Of a stretch of 64,000 nt of DNA, positions 20,413 to 30,344 are shown piece by piece. Origin of the DNA: Breoghania sp. (GTDB lineage Bacteria; Pseudomonadota; Alphaproteobacteria; Rhizobiales; Stappiaceae). A program made the position numbers and the translations under genes. The DNA lies in the NCBI RefSeq assembly GCF_030066895.1, contig NZ_JASJAV010000002.1, positions 186,001 through 250,000 of the forward strand, written 5' to 3'. The notes under the pieces are model-generated. The model was not told the DNA's origin, made no database searches, and worked only from the letters and a program-made list of their open reading frames with translations. Position 1 is the stretch's first letter. Every line of letters begins with the position of its first letter.

Positions 20413-20769
20413 GCCTGTTCGTTCGTGCTCTTGTTCCGGCGGCCTGCACTGTCCGTCGATTCGCGGCGCCAGTACCATTTTCAATGTATGGGAAAGAATA
20501 GACCGTCCCGCTACCCCGTGTCGCCGGTCGTCTTCGCGTGGCGGGCATACTGCCCAAAAAGCCGCAGCCATGATACCGCTGCGACCGTATTCTTCCGCGG
20601 CCCCGGTCCCTGCCGGGTCGGTCCACTTTCAACGGTATGGAATATATGAAAATGCGCAATGTTGGTGCAACGTCCCGTATGAATGCGTAAATGCGTATAA
20701 GAGACGTTCCTGCGTCAGGTGAGGAGCCGGGACGCGGGAAACGAGGAACGACGGGCGAGGGAGGAAGCC
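20413..20769. other. divergent intergenic region between LysR and glcD, no gene
   Basis: The 357 bases separate the LysR start from glcD. Bases 20630-20700 are AT-rich and carry two near-repeats (AATGCGTAAATGCGTATAA), so they probably contain the glc promoter and a LysR-type site. LysR targets of the T-N11-A form are too loose to call here. Confidence 0.45.
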
Positions 20770-22269
20770 ATGCCGGGGCTGAAAATGCCCAAGGCGGAGG
20801 AAGCGGTGCTGGCGCGCCGTGCCGAGATCGTCGCCGCATTGCGCGCGATCGTGCCGGGAGAAGGCGTTATTGCCGAAGAGACGGAGATGCGCGCCTACGA
20901 AACGGACGCGCTCACCGCCTATCTCCAGATGCCGCTCGTGGTGCTGCTGCCGGAGACGGTCGATCAGGTTTCGCGCGTCCTGCGCTATTGCTACGACAAC
21001 GACGTCAAGGTCGTGCCGCGCGGCGCGGGCACCTCGCTGTCGGGCGGCGCGCTGCCGCTGGAAGACGGCGTTCTGCTGTCGATGATGAAGTTCAACCGCA
21101 TCCTCGACATCGATTTTCCAAACCGCGCCGTCGTCACCCAGCCCGGCGTCACCAATCTCGGCATCGCGCGCGCGGTGGAGCACGAGGGCTTCTATTACGC
21201 GCCCGACCCCTCCTCGCAGATCGCCTGCTTCATCGGCGGCGACATCGCGGAGAATTCCGGCGGCGTTCACTCGCTGAAATACGGCCTCACGACGAATAAT
21301 TGTGCTGTGCCTGGAAATGGTGCTGATTTTACCGGTGAGGTGATCCGGCTCGGCGGCAAGCATCTCAACAGCGAAGCCTATGACATGCTGGGCCTGATGA
21401 CCGGCTCGGAAGGGGTTCTTGCCGTCGTCACCGAGGTCACCGTCCGCATCCTGCAAAAGCCGCAGACCGCGCGCGCCGTGCTCGTCGGCTTTCCCTCGTC
21501 GGAAAGTGCGGGGCAATGCGTTGCCGAGATCATCGCCACGGGCATCATCTCCGCCGGCATGGAGATGATGGACAGCCCGCCATCCATGCGGCGGAGGATT
21601 TCGTCCATGCGGGCTATCCGCTCGATGCCGAAGCGCTGCTGATCGTGGAGCTGGATGGCTCGGAGGTCGAAGTCGATCACCTGTTGCAGGAGGTCGCCTC
21701 GATAGCCGAGCGCAATGGCTGTACGTCATCGCGCATTTCCACCTCCGAGGCCGAGCGGGCGACCTTCTGGGTCGGTTGCAAGGCGGCGTTTCCCGCCGTC
21801 GGGCGCATCTCGCCGGATTATTTCTGCATGGACGGCACAATCCCGCGCAAGGCGCTGCCTGAAGTGCTGGCGGGCATGCAGGACCTGTCGAAAAAGCACG
21901 ACCTTCGCGTGACGAACGTCTTCCATGCAGGCGACGGCAACCTGCATCCGCTCATTCTTTATGACGCCAATAAGCCGGACGAACTGGAACGGGTGGAGGA
22001 TTTCGGCGCCGACAATCCTGAAGCTGTGTGTGGCCGTCGGCGGGGTGCTGACGGGCGAGCACGGTGTGGGCGTGGAAAAGCGCGATCTGATGGGCGAGAT
22101 GTTCAAAGAGGACGACCTAGCCCAGCAGCAGCGCGTGAAATGCGTCTTCGACGACAAGCACCTTCTCAATCCGGGCAAGGTCTTCCCCGTGCTGCACCGC
22201 TGCGCCGAACTCGACCGCATGCACGTGCACCAGGGACAATTGCCGTTCCCCGATATTCCGAGGTTCTGA
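20770..22269 (+). pseudogene. glcD: glycolate oxidase FAD-linked subunit GlcD, frameshifted
   Basis: Catalytic flavoprotein of glycolate oxidase (glycolate to glyoxylate). Start 20770 follows GGGAGGAAGCC. The FAD-binding motif VVPRGAGTSLSGGALP is near residue 80, IGGDIAENSGGVHSLKYG near 155, and the C-terminal HAGDGNLHPLILYD and GVLTGEHGVGVEKRDLMGEM motifs are present. Frameshifts near 21585 and 22015 split it. A third site has an extra T at 21301 and two extra Ts at 21329-21330; together they add one codon but garble VLxLEMVLI into a nonsense stretch. Two bases short of 500 codons in family length. First gene of glcD-glcE-DUF4870-glcF. Confidence 0.88.
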
Positions 22270-22276
22270 GCCGGCC

Positions 22277-23587
22277 ATGAACGACACGTCATCCGTCTCC
22301 GACCGCCGCTTCCGTCCCGCCGATGCCGACGGCGTGCGCGAGGTCGTCGCCTGGGCCACGGCCGAAGGTGAGCCGCTGGAAGTCCTCGGCACCGGCTCCA
22401 AGCGCGCGCTCGGCCGCCCGGTTAAGGCCGCACATATTCTCGATCTCTCCGCGCTCACCGGCGTGGAGGATTACGAACCCGCCGAACTCGTCCTCACCGC
22501 CAAGGCCGCAACGCCGATTGCCGAGGTGGAAGCGCTTCTGGCGGAAAATGGCCAGGAATTCGCCTTCGAGCCGATGGATTACGGCTCGCTTCTGGGCGGG
22601 GAATCCGGACGCGGCATGCTGGGCGTGAACCTCGCCGGGCCCAAGCGCCTGAAACACGGGGCGGCGCGCGATCATGTGCTGGGCATTCATGCGGTGTCCG
22701 GGCGCGGCGAAGCGTTCAAGTCCGGCGGCACGGTGGTGAAGAACGTCACCGGCTACGATCTTTCGCGCGGACTGGCGGGCTCCTGGGGCTCGCTGGCGGT
22801 GACCACGTTGTTGTCGCTCAAGGTTCTGCCCGCGCTCGAGACCGAGGCGACGGTGATGATCGAGGGGCTGGCAGATGCTCCGGCCGTCGATGCCCTGTGT
22901 CTGGCCATGGGCACCTCCGCGGAAGCCTGTGCGGCTGCACATCTGCCTGCGGGGCTGGGGGCGAGCCTCGGTCTGGAGGTCGCCGCCACGCTTATTCGCC
23001 TGGAAGGTTTTTCGCCCTCCGTCGATTATCGGTTCGAGGCGCTAGCCGCCCTGATGAAGCGGCTCGGCTCCGTCTCCCACATCGAGGCCGATGCCTCGCG
23101 CGCGCTGTGGCGCGGCATCCGCGATGTGCGTCCCTTCTGCGGTGACGCGCTCCCCGTCTGGCGCATCTCCGTCACCCCGATGGCCGGGGCAGAGGTCGTC
23201 GTCGCCATCCGGCAAACCTGCTCGGCCGATGCCTTCTACGACTGCTCCGGCGGGCTCGTCTGGTTGCGCATGAGCGACGGCGAGCCGCATGAGGCAGACG
23301 TGCGCGGTGCGATCGGCAAGGTCGGTGGCGGGCACGCCACGCTGGTGCGGGCAGAGCCTTCGGTGCGCTCGAGCGTGCCTGTCTTCCAGCCTCAGGATCC
23401 GGCGCTCGCCGCCTTGAGCCGTCGTCTCAAGGCGCAGTTCGATCCGGCGGGCATTCTCAATCCTGGTCGCATGCGGCCGGAAGTTAAGTGGTGCGTGAGT
23501 TCAAGGGGGAACGGCGCGGGGAAAGAGGCGTTGGCAATGAAACGTGACGGTCTTTTTACCCGTGCGGCAGACCCGCAGCAGCAATAG
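22277..23587 (+). CDS. glcE: glycolate oxidase FAD-binding subunit GlcE
   Basis: Intact 436-residue subunit. The FAD-binding half is clear: EVLGTGSKRALGRP near residue 38, ESGRGMLGVNLAGPKRLKHG near 113, and GGTVVKNVTGYDLSRGLAGS near 155. The end PAGILNPGRM is followed by about 35 residues not usual for GlcE (VSSRGNGAGKEALAMKRDG), so the native stop may have been lost. It starts 7 bases after glcD. With GlcD and GlcF it forms the membrane-associated glycolate oxidase; both partners are broken here. Confidence 0.9.
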   Translation: MNDTSSVSDRRFRPADADGVREVVAWATAEGEPLEVLGTGSKRALGRPVKAAHILDLSALTGVEDYEPAELVLTAKAATPIAEVEALLAENGQEFAFEPMDYGSLLGGESGRGMLGVNLAGPKRLKHGAARDHVLGIHAVSGRGEAFKSGGTVVKNVTGYDLSRGLAGSWGSLAVTTLLSLKVLPALETEATVMIEGLADAPAVDALCLAMGTSAEACAAAHLPAGLGASLGLEVAATLIRLEGFSPSVDYRFEALAALMKRLGSVSHIEADASRALWRGIRDVRPFCGDALPVWRISVTPMAGAEVVVAIRQTCSADAFYDCSGGLVWLRMSDGEPHEADVRGAIGKVGGGHATLVRAEPSVRSSVPVFQPQDPALAALSRRLKAQFDPAGILNPGRMRPEVKWCVSSRGNGAGKEALAMKRDGLFTRAADPQQQ

Positions 23588-23598
23588 GAGTCCACATC

Positions 23599-23964
23599 AT
23601 GAGCATGCAGGAAAACGGTTGCGCGGAGAGCTATATCGAACCCGTTCGCAACAACATCCTCCTGGTCTCTGTCCTCTACCTTGCCGCCTTCGTCGTCGGG
23701 CTGTCGGGGCTGATCGGCCTTGTCTTCGCCTACCTGAACCGGGGTAAGAGCACCATCTGGGCCGACAGCCACTACACCTACCAGATCTGCACCTTCTGGA
23801 TCAGCTTGCTCTACGTGCTGATCTCCATGGCGCTGACCTTCGTCGGCATCGGCTTCGTGTTGATGTTCCTGGTCGCGGTGTGGGTGATCATCCGCTGCAT
23901 CAAGGTCCTGCAGGCCGCAAGCCGCTGCGAGCCGATCCCCGATCCGACCACCTGGCTGGTCTGA
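23599..23964 (+). CDS. DUF4870/Tic20-like small membrane protein
   Basis: Intact 121-residue protein with three hydrophobic helices (LLVSVLYLAAFVVGLSGLIG; FWISLLYVLISMALTFVGIG; FVLMFLVAVWVIIRCIK). The repeated aromatic motif SHYTYQICTFWI between helices 1 and 2 is typical of the family. It lies between glcE and glcF with gaps of 11 and 36 bases, so it is probably co-transcribed with the glycolate oxidase. Function unknown; a membrane-anchoring or assembly role for the oxidase is only a guess from position. Confidence 0.8.
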   Translation: MSMQENGCAESYIEPVRNNILLVSVLYLAAFVVGLSGLIGLVFAYLNRGKSTIWADSHYTYQICTFWISLLYVLISMALTFVGIGFVLMFLVAVWVIIRCIKVLQAASRCEPIPDPTTWLV

Positions 23965-24000
23965 CGCTTCCCGTTTCATTCCAAGGATACCGACGCCGCC

Positions 24001-25336
24001 ATGCAGACGAACTTCACCCTTGCCCAGCTCACGGACGCCGCGATTGCGGAATCGGAATCGATCCTGCGCAAATGCGTTCACTGCGGTTTCTGCACGGCGA
24101 CCTGTCCGATCTTCCAGCTGCTGGGCGACGAACTCGACAGCCCGCGCGGCCGGATCTACCTGATCAAGGTCATGCTGGAAAACGACCGTCCGGCCGATCC
24201 CCCGCACGGTCAAGTGTGTCGACCGCTGCCTGTCGTGCCTGTCCTGCATGACCACATGCCCCCCTCCGGCGTGAACTACATGCATCTGGTCGATCACGCC
24301 CGCACCTGGATCGAAAAGATCCACCGCCGGCCGCTCTCTGACCGATTGTTCCGCCGCATGCTGGCCTTCGCGCTGCCGTACCCGGCCGCATGCGGGCAAG
24401 CCTCACCGCCGCCTTCTGGGTAAAGCCGCTGGCCCCCCGTGGTGAAAAGCGCTTCGGCACCACCGGGCGACGCCTCGCAGCACTCCTGTCCTTTGCCCCG
24501 GCGACGACTCCGGCGCGTAGTGCCATGAAGGGCCCGGCGATCTTCCCCGTCACGGCCACCCGGTACGGCTACCATCACGGGCACGGACGCGTTGCGCTTC
24601 TGACGGGCTGTGCGCCATCGGTGCTGGCACCATCCATCAACGAGGCCGCGATCCGGCTCATCAACCGGGCGGGCGTGAAGGTGGTTCTGCCGCAAGGCGA
24701 GGGCTGCTGCGGCGTGCTGGTTCACCACATGGGCCGCGAGGAAGACGCGCTCGAGGCCGCGCGGCGCAATGTCGACGCTTGGTGGGCGGAGATTGAGGGG
24801 AAAGGTCTCGATGCCATCCTCATCACCGCGTCGGGTTGTGGCACCACCATCAAGGATTACGGCTTCATGCTGCGCGAAGATCCGGTCTATGCGCACAAGG
24901 CCGAGGTCATCTCGAAACTCGCCCGTGATATCACCGAATTTCCGCTCTCGCTGGAACTCGGTTCCCCGAGGCAACCGAACGCCGAACCGCTCACCGTCGC
25001 CTATCATTCCACCTGTTCCATGCAGCACAGCCAGGGCCTGTGCGAGGAGCCGAAGACCCTGCTTGCCATGGCGGGCTTCACGGTGCGCGACGTGCCGGAG
25101 GGCCATCTGTGCTGCGCTCGGCCGGTACCTACAACATCCTCCAGTCGGAAATCGCCACCCGCCTGCGCGACCGCAAGCTCGCCAACATCGCCAAGGCGAC
25201 ACCGGACGTCATAGCCACCGGAAATATCGGCTGCATGATCCAGCTTGCGAGCGGCACGACCGTGCCGGTCATCCACACGGCGGAGCTTCTCAACTGGGCC
25301 TACGGCGGTCCGAAACCCGCTGCGCTGGAAGGGTAG
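24001..25336 (+). pseudogene. glcF: glycolate oxidase iron-sulfur subunit GlcF, multiply frameshifted
   Basis: Electron-transfer subunit with two 4Fe-4S clusters and two CCG domains. Cluster 1 is CVHCGFCTATCPIF near residue 25. Cluster 2 (CLSCLSCMTTCPSG) is only readable in a second frame, between frameshifts near 24205 and 24262. The body from MRASLTAAFW on is in a third frame (shift near 24388) and includes the cysteine motif GEGCCGVLVHHMG. The last shift, near 25110, separates GHLCCG from SAGTYNILQSEIA and the end GGPKPAALEG. Total about 445 codons, close to the family's usual 430. Last gene of the operon. Confidence 0.86.
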
Positions 25337-25367
25337 GTGCGTTTTTTTGGGGAGAGCAGCATGTGGG

Positions 25368-25528
25368 GCCCATCCTTCGAGACGCTCGCTGGCGCGGGCT
25401 CCTCAGGATGACGTTGTTCTTGCTGATGTCTTGAGTGTGGCGTTGCGTGCGCCGATGTTTTCTCCGAGATAACAATACGATAACCTCATCCTGAGGAGCG
25501 CTCGTGAGAGCGCGTCTCGAAGGATGGG
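25368..25528. repeat. palindromic intergenic repeat pair (copy 2)
   Basis: CCCATCCTTCGAGACGCTCG...GGCTCCTCAGGATGACGTTG at 25368-25416 and the inverted half GATAACCTCATCCTGAGGAG...GCGTCTCGAAGGATGGGC at 25479-25529 flank a 62-base spacer. Same family as 3999-4128. Located after glcF. Confidence 0.85.
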
Positions 25529-25569
25529 CCAGGCATCCGGGCCCTTTCCCTCAGTACATCCTCTCCTTC

Positions 25570-25657
25570 GTCATTGCCCGGCGAAGTCCGGGCAATCCAT
25601 CGGGAAGCGGCAGATGCGGACAATGCTGGATCCCTCGGACAAAGCCGGGGGATGACG
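25570..25657. repeat. TTGCCCGG hairpin-type intergenic repeat
   Basis: Begins GTCATTGCCCGG and ends CCGGGGGATGACG, with a strong inner hairpin TTGCCCGG/CCGGGCAA at 25574-25595. This second type of dispersed extragenic palindrome is also seen, shorter, near 35684. The remaining gap up to the ddl start has no gene. Confidence 0.7.
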
Positions 25658-25814
25658 ACAGAGAGAGCCGGGCGTCCAAGCCTCGACCTCTCTTCCCACC
25701 CGCTCGGCCGCACGGCCCTTCTTCCCCCCCCCCCGAAATCCTCCCCACCACCTGCCTTCAAATCGCCCTTTGAGCCTCCCGGCAAATCACGCTATCGCTG
25801 ATGCCCTGTCTTTC

Positions 25815-26825
25815 ATGAACTTCCGGGAGTTCCCCGTGCCCACTTCCTCGCCCAGGCTGTGTATCGCCGTGCTTTTCGGCGGTCGTTCCGCCGAGCATGA
25901 CGTCTCCGTTCTATCCGCCACCAATGTGTTCGCAGCCCTAGACCCCGCGCTATACAATGTCGTCGCGATCTACGTCACGCGCGACGGGCGATGGCTGGCA
26001 AGTCAGGTGGAGAACGGCACGCCCGCGCAGCCCGAGATCGGCCCGGAACTCTGCCTCCTGCCGGGCGGTAAGGGCTGGATAATCGAAATCTCACCCGATA
26101 CGACCACGCTGAAAGAGCTTCCCCCGATCGACATCCTGTTCCTGGTGCTGCACGGCCTTTCCGGCGAGGATGGTTCGGTTCAGGGAATGGTGGATGTCGC
26201 GGGCGTGCCGCTTGCCGGCTGCGGGATCCTCGGTTCGGCAACCGCGCTCGACAAGATCATCGCCAAGCGTCTGTTCGATGTCGCCGGTCTGCCGACGGCC
26301 CATTCCCTCACCGCGCACAAGGGCGCGGTGCCGACATTTGCCGAGGTCCGCGAGACACTCGGCCTGTCGGTTTTCGTCAAGCCTGCGCGCCAGGGCTCGT
26401 CGGTCGGCGTCAGCAAGGCGGAGACGTAAAAGGACTACGAGGCCGCCCTTGCCGTCCTGGAAGATGCTGACGGCACCCTGTTCGTCTTCCGCCCGATCGC
26501 ACTGGCCGAACACCACGGCTTTTATGATTAGGAGGCCAAGTACCTCGACGAGACCGGCGCGGTTCTGACGATCCCGGCGGATTTGCCTGAAGAGATCGAA
26601 GCCTCCTTGCGCGACATGGCCGCCGCCTTCCGCGCTCTGGGCTGCGACGGTATGGACCGTACCGATTTCTTCGTGACCACCGATCTGGATATCTTCGTGA
26701 ACGAGCTCAACACCATCCCCGACTTCACGGATATCAGCATGTACTCAAAGGTCATGGCCGCAAGCGGCGTCAGCTACGCGCAGATCATCGACCGGCTGGT
26801 GGCACATGGGCTTGATCGGGGGTGA
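25815..26825 (+). pseudogene. ddl: D-alanine--D-alanine ligase with two in-frame stops and an internal deletion
   Basis: ATP-grasp enzyme of peptidoglycan precursor synthesis. The N terminus reads LCIAVLFGGRSAEHDVSVLS, and the central ATP-binding part ALDKIIAKRLFDVAGLPT and VKPARQGSSVGVSKA. Lesions in one frame: TAA at 26427-26429 after SKAET, a likely deletion of about 30 residues near 26485 (the GREIE...VPGEI segment is absent), and TAG at 26529-26531 in FYD-stop-EAKYLD, where the family has Tyr. The metal-binding motif reads NTIPDFTD, with Asp for the conserved Gly. This gene lies outside any mur cluster, so a functional ligase is presumably encoded elsewhere. Confidence 0.85.
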
Positions 26826-26864
26826 AGGGGATCTGCATCCCCACCGCTTGGGCCACATCCCGCC

Positions 26865-28634
26865 TCAACCTTCGTTCGCATCGGTCACCCGCATCGCCAG
26901 GATCGCCAGCGTGGAATAGCAAAGCGTGCAGGCGATGGCGATGAAGTGGAAGTCGTCGCGCATGATGTCGAGGGCCGCGGCCGAGGGGGCGGCCAAGTCG
27001 ATGCGGATGGCGAGGGCCACCATCGACAACAGCATGATGCCCGCACCAACCAGCAGCCACTTGGCGAGCCGGGCGGTGTGTTCCGCCGACGGGTCTTCCT
27101 TGTTATCCTCGTCTTCCAGCGCGTCGCGCTGTTCCTCGAAGTTGCTCAACGTTCCCTCGCGGGCGGCCTGCTGCGCCTCCTGTTTCGGCCAGGTGTCCTT
27201 GGCGCCCTTCATCGCGCAGAAGAGCGGGTAGGCGACGAGGCAGAGGATGTATTCTGGGATGAAGATGAAATAGAAGCTGAGCGCTCCGCTCCACAGCATG
27301 GTGAAGGCGAAGACGAGCGCCAGAAGCCACGTCAGCAAGGCGACCGGGTTTAGCCCCGGTAGCCGTTGTAGCGCGACCAGTAGCACGTCATGCCAAGGCG
27401 CGGCAGCAGGTAGTGCTCGGCCATCACAATCGCGCCGACCGGCGACAGCAGCATGGCGACATAGACTGTCAGCGGCATGATGGAGCGCGCGACGAAGGGA
27501 AAGCAGGCGGCAACCGCGATCACGAGCTCCACACCGGCGGTGACCTTCTTGCGCGAGAACGAGGGCATCAGCGTGCTCGCCGCCAGTCCTGCGCGATAGA
27601 GGCAGGCATTGGCCGTCGTCCAACCCGCGCAGATCACGACGAGAATGCCGATGAAGCCAAGCGTTGCGAAGGCGACGTCGGCGGAATCGAGCCCGGTCAG
27701 CGGACGGCCGATGAGAATGCCCGCGCCCGCGCCCATCAGGCCGGCCACGATCCAGCAGACATAGTGGCCGAGGAACATGCCGACGCCGGAAAACAGCCCG
27801 TACTGCTTCTTGCGGGCAAACCGGAAGATGGCCATGTCGATCAATCCCAGATGCACCATGGCGCCGTTGGCCCAGGCAAATGCCGCCACTTCCCAGATCG
27901 AGATGCCGGGCTTGCCGTCCGGCGTCGTGCCGGTTCAGATCGTGCGATGGGCGGCATCCAGAAAGTCATCGAAGCTCGTGAAGGTGAGCGTCGCGTGGGT
28001 GTGGAGCGCCAGATAGGGCAGGGCGACGGCGGCCCCGCACAGGAAACAGGCCAGCATCCAGGGTGAGCAGATCGTGGCGAAATTCGCCATCGCCTCGAAA
28101 CCGTTGGCCGCAACCGCCACGACCACCGCCGCCAGAAGCAGCGTGATGACGATGAAGGCGATCGACGTCGGACACCATTCCAGCTGCACCGGCAAGCCGA
28201 AGGCCAGACGCAGCGCATAGGCGGACACGGTGATCATCGCGGCCGCGAGCGATCCGTAGAACAACAGGATTGCAAGATTGTAGATCTTGCTGAAATAGGG
28301 ACCTGTGATCTGTTCGAGATAGGAGAACAGGGAGCGCCGGGTTTCAACGGCGATCGGGGTCGTGACGAGTGTCCAGCTTGCGACAGCGAGCGCGTTTCCG
28401 ATCAGCAGGTCTACCAGTACTTCCGTGGCGCCCCCCCATCGTCACGAATGTGACGCCGATGATGAATTCGGTGGCTGCGATGTGCTCTCCGCCGAAAAGA
28501 TCGGCGAAATAGCGCCAGCCGCGTACGTGACGAGCTGCTGCGGGGATGGCACTGCGGAAGTGGTGGGGGTGATGGGGCTGCCGGTTGATATTACTGGGTT
28601 GGCCGCTGATACTTTCAACGCTGGACAGAGACAT
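26865..28634 (-). pseudogene. NCS1-type purine/cytosine permease-like transporter, disrupted
   Basis: Twelve-helix permease when frames are joined. RYFADLFGGEHIAATEFIIG opens it; the second part begins in the frame ATEVLVDLLIGNALAVASWT; later helices include ICSPWMLACFLCGAAVALPY and AMLLSPVGAIVMAEHYLLPR. Lesions: a 7-base poly-G (28431-28437 read on the minus strand) where one fewer G restores frame, TGA at 27935-27937 in AAHRTI-stop-TGTTPDG (Trp likely), and a frameshift near 27365 at YNGYRG/GLNPVALLTWLLAL. The C terminus has a charged 60-residue stretch then two more helices. Substrate could be a nucleobase, but related permeases also take other compounds. Confidence 0.75.
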
Positions 28635-29048
28635 GGATCCTGTAAATTTGTTATTGATGAGCTGCAATATACATCGACTTATTGAAAGTCAAAAATGATC
28701 AATATTTAGTAATAAAACTATAAATTGTTTTTAATTTATAGTTTTATTTAATTTTTGAAGCGTATATCCGCTTTTGCCATTGAATGTAAAAATTGTCAGC
28801 TATAATACGTGATATTTTTGAAGATGTTTTTATGAAATATCAGGTACGACTTTTATGTCTCGGCGAGTGGTGCGTGAGAGCTTTTTATCAACCTGCCGAG
28901 CCTGATTCCGACCACAAAAAACTCTCGGTCCTCCGGCACCCGCGGGAGACGTCCTGACGATGGAATTGAGGTCTGCAGGAGGCCCCTCCCGCCGGTCGGC
29001 TCTGCCTGCAACTTGGCCGATTTCCCGGCTCGTCCGGGGCAGTCTCGC
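28635..29048. other. AT-rich intergenic island, no gene
   Basis: About 170 bases (28680-28850) are strongly AT-rich in an otherwise GC-rich window and contain the long hairpin annotated separately. The remaining part to 29048 is GC-rich and contains no frame I can match to a protein. It separates the end of the oxidoreductase gene from the start of the permease gene on the same strand, so it should hold the permease promoter. Confidence 0.55.
28711..28748 (-). terminator. long AT-rich perfect hairpin, possible terminator
   Basis: Sixteen bases (AATAAAACTATAAATT, 28711-28726) pair perfectly with 28733-28748 around a 6-base loop. It lies downstream of the oxidoreductase gene and upstream of the permease gene on the minus strand. 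A stem made almost only of A:T pairs is atypical for an intrinsic terminator, so it may instead be a regulatory site or the remnant of a mobile sequence. Confidence 0.45.
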
Positions 29049-30311
29049 CTACCGGATTTCCTTGCCCGTAAACTTGCCGGAAAGTGCGGTGAATCCGGCC
29101 CAGTCGTGGTGCTCTCAGCCGAAAGCGATGGCCTTTTCCATCTTGTCAATGATGAGCGGGGCGTAATCGAGGGAGCGTGAGGTCGTGTCGGAGGCCGCAC
29201 GCATCAGCTTCAGATCCTTCAGCCCGGCGGCGAGTTCGAAGCCGACCTCGGTCGCGAATTTCCGCTCGCCGATCTTTGCCGCATACATCTTGAGCGTCGG
29301 GTTTGCGAAAATGCCGTCAAAAAGGCGGCCGTAGAAGGCGCGATCTATGCCGATCCCGTCGCTATAGGCGTAGATCTGGCCCATCAGATCCATGTTGGAA
29401 ACGGCGAAATAGTTGACCGACAACTTCGCATAATTGGTGAGGCCTGCGCACTCTCCCAGGTTCATCGTGGTGCTGGAATAGGTCGCGCGCACAGGCTTGC
29501 ACCGCTCCACCGCCTGGCTGTCGCCCGACATAAGGGTGACCAACTCGCCTGCGCGTGCGAAATCGGGCCGCCCGATCACCGCGCCCGATACGAAATGGGA
29601 GCCGTGGTCGCGCTGCAGATCGGTGAGCTTTTTCACCATTTCCGGCGAGATGGTCGTCGCGCAGAGATGAATGCCGCCCGGCGCCAGCCCCGCCAGAATG
29701 CCGTCCGCCGCTGTCACCATATCGTGGACGGATGTGTCATCCATCAGGCTGGTCACGACGATGGTGGCCTGCGAGGCGGCTTCGCGCGCGCTTGCAGCCG
29801 GGGTGGCTCCGAGTTCGACGAATTTCTGCATCTTTGACGGGGTCCGGTTGAACACGACGAGGTCGAAGCCGCCTTTCTGGATATTGTGGGCAAGGCCTGT
29901 CCCCATTTTGCCGAGCCCGATGACGGCGATCCTTTCTAAAGAGCCCTGTGCGGGGGATCTCTCCTTGAGCGTGCGGATCACGCTGCTGAACCATTGGGCC
30001 ACGGCGAGGTCGCCCTCAAGCCGCGGATCGCCGCGCTCAAGCGTCGTCGCGACCGCTTGCAGATCCTCAGACGTTATCGCCTTGAACGCCGTGTCCGCAT
30101 CCTTCCAGGTCAGCGCGACGTCGCCGTCGCCGTGTCCGCCGGTCCGGGAAAAGACCTGCCCGTCGGCGAAGACGAACAACTGGCCGACGCGTCTGTCTTC
30201 GGTTCGGATCAGCACCGAGGCAGTGCGCCCGCGCATCTGCTCCACATGTCGGGAGGCGCGGCGGAGCTTGCGCGAAAGTGCAAAGAGCAAGAGAGACAGT
30301 TTCATTGTCAT
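29049..30311 (-). pseudogene. SCP2-like domain fused to a beta-hydroxyacid dehydrogenase, with a late in-frame stop
   Basis: Residues 1-120 (VLIRTEDRRVGQLFVFADGQ, DVALTWKDADTAFKAITSED, LEGDLAVAQWFSSVIRTLKE) resemble a sterol carrier/SCP2-type lipid-binding domain. From residue 125 an NAD-binding domain starts IAVIGLGKMGTGLAHNI, followed by VVFNRTPSKM and the 3-hydroxyisobutyrate/6-phosphogluconate dehydrogenase C-terminal helices with NYAKLSVNYF. The frame stops at TGA 29115-29117 after KAIAFG, but continues in frame as EHHDWAGFTALSGKFTGKEIR to a TAG at 29049, so about 22 native residues are cut off. Transcribed away from the TetR gene, with a palindromic operator between them. Confidence 0.75.
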
Positions 30312-30344
30312 GGGTCTCCGGTCTCATGGGTTGCTGGAAGAAGA

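Noticed and set aside
26427..26531. Programmed readthrough or selenocysteine in ddl
   Set aside because: The two stops are TAA and TAG, no SECIS-like element is seen, and a neighbouring segment of the enzyme is deleted as well.
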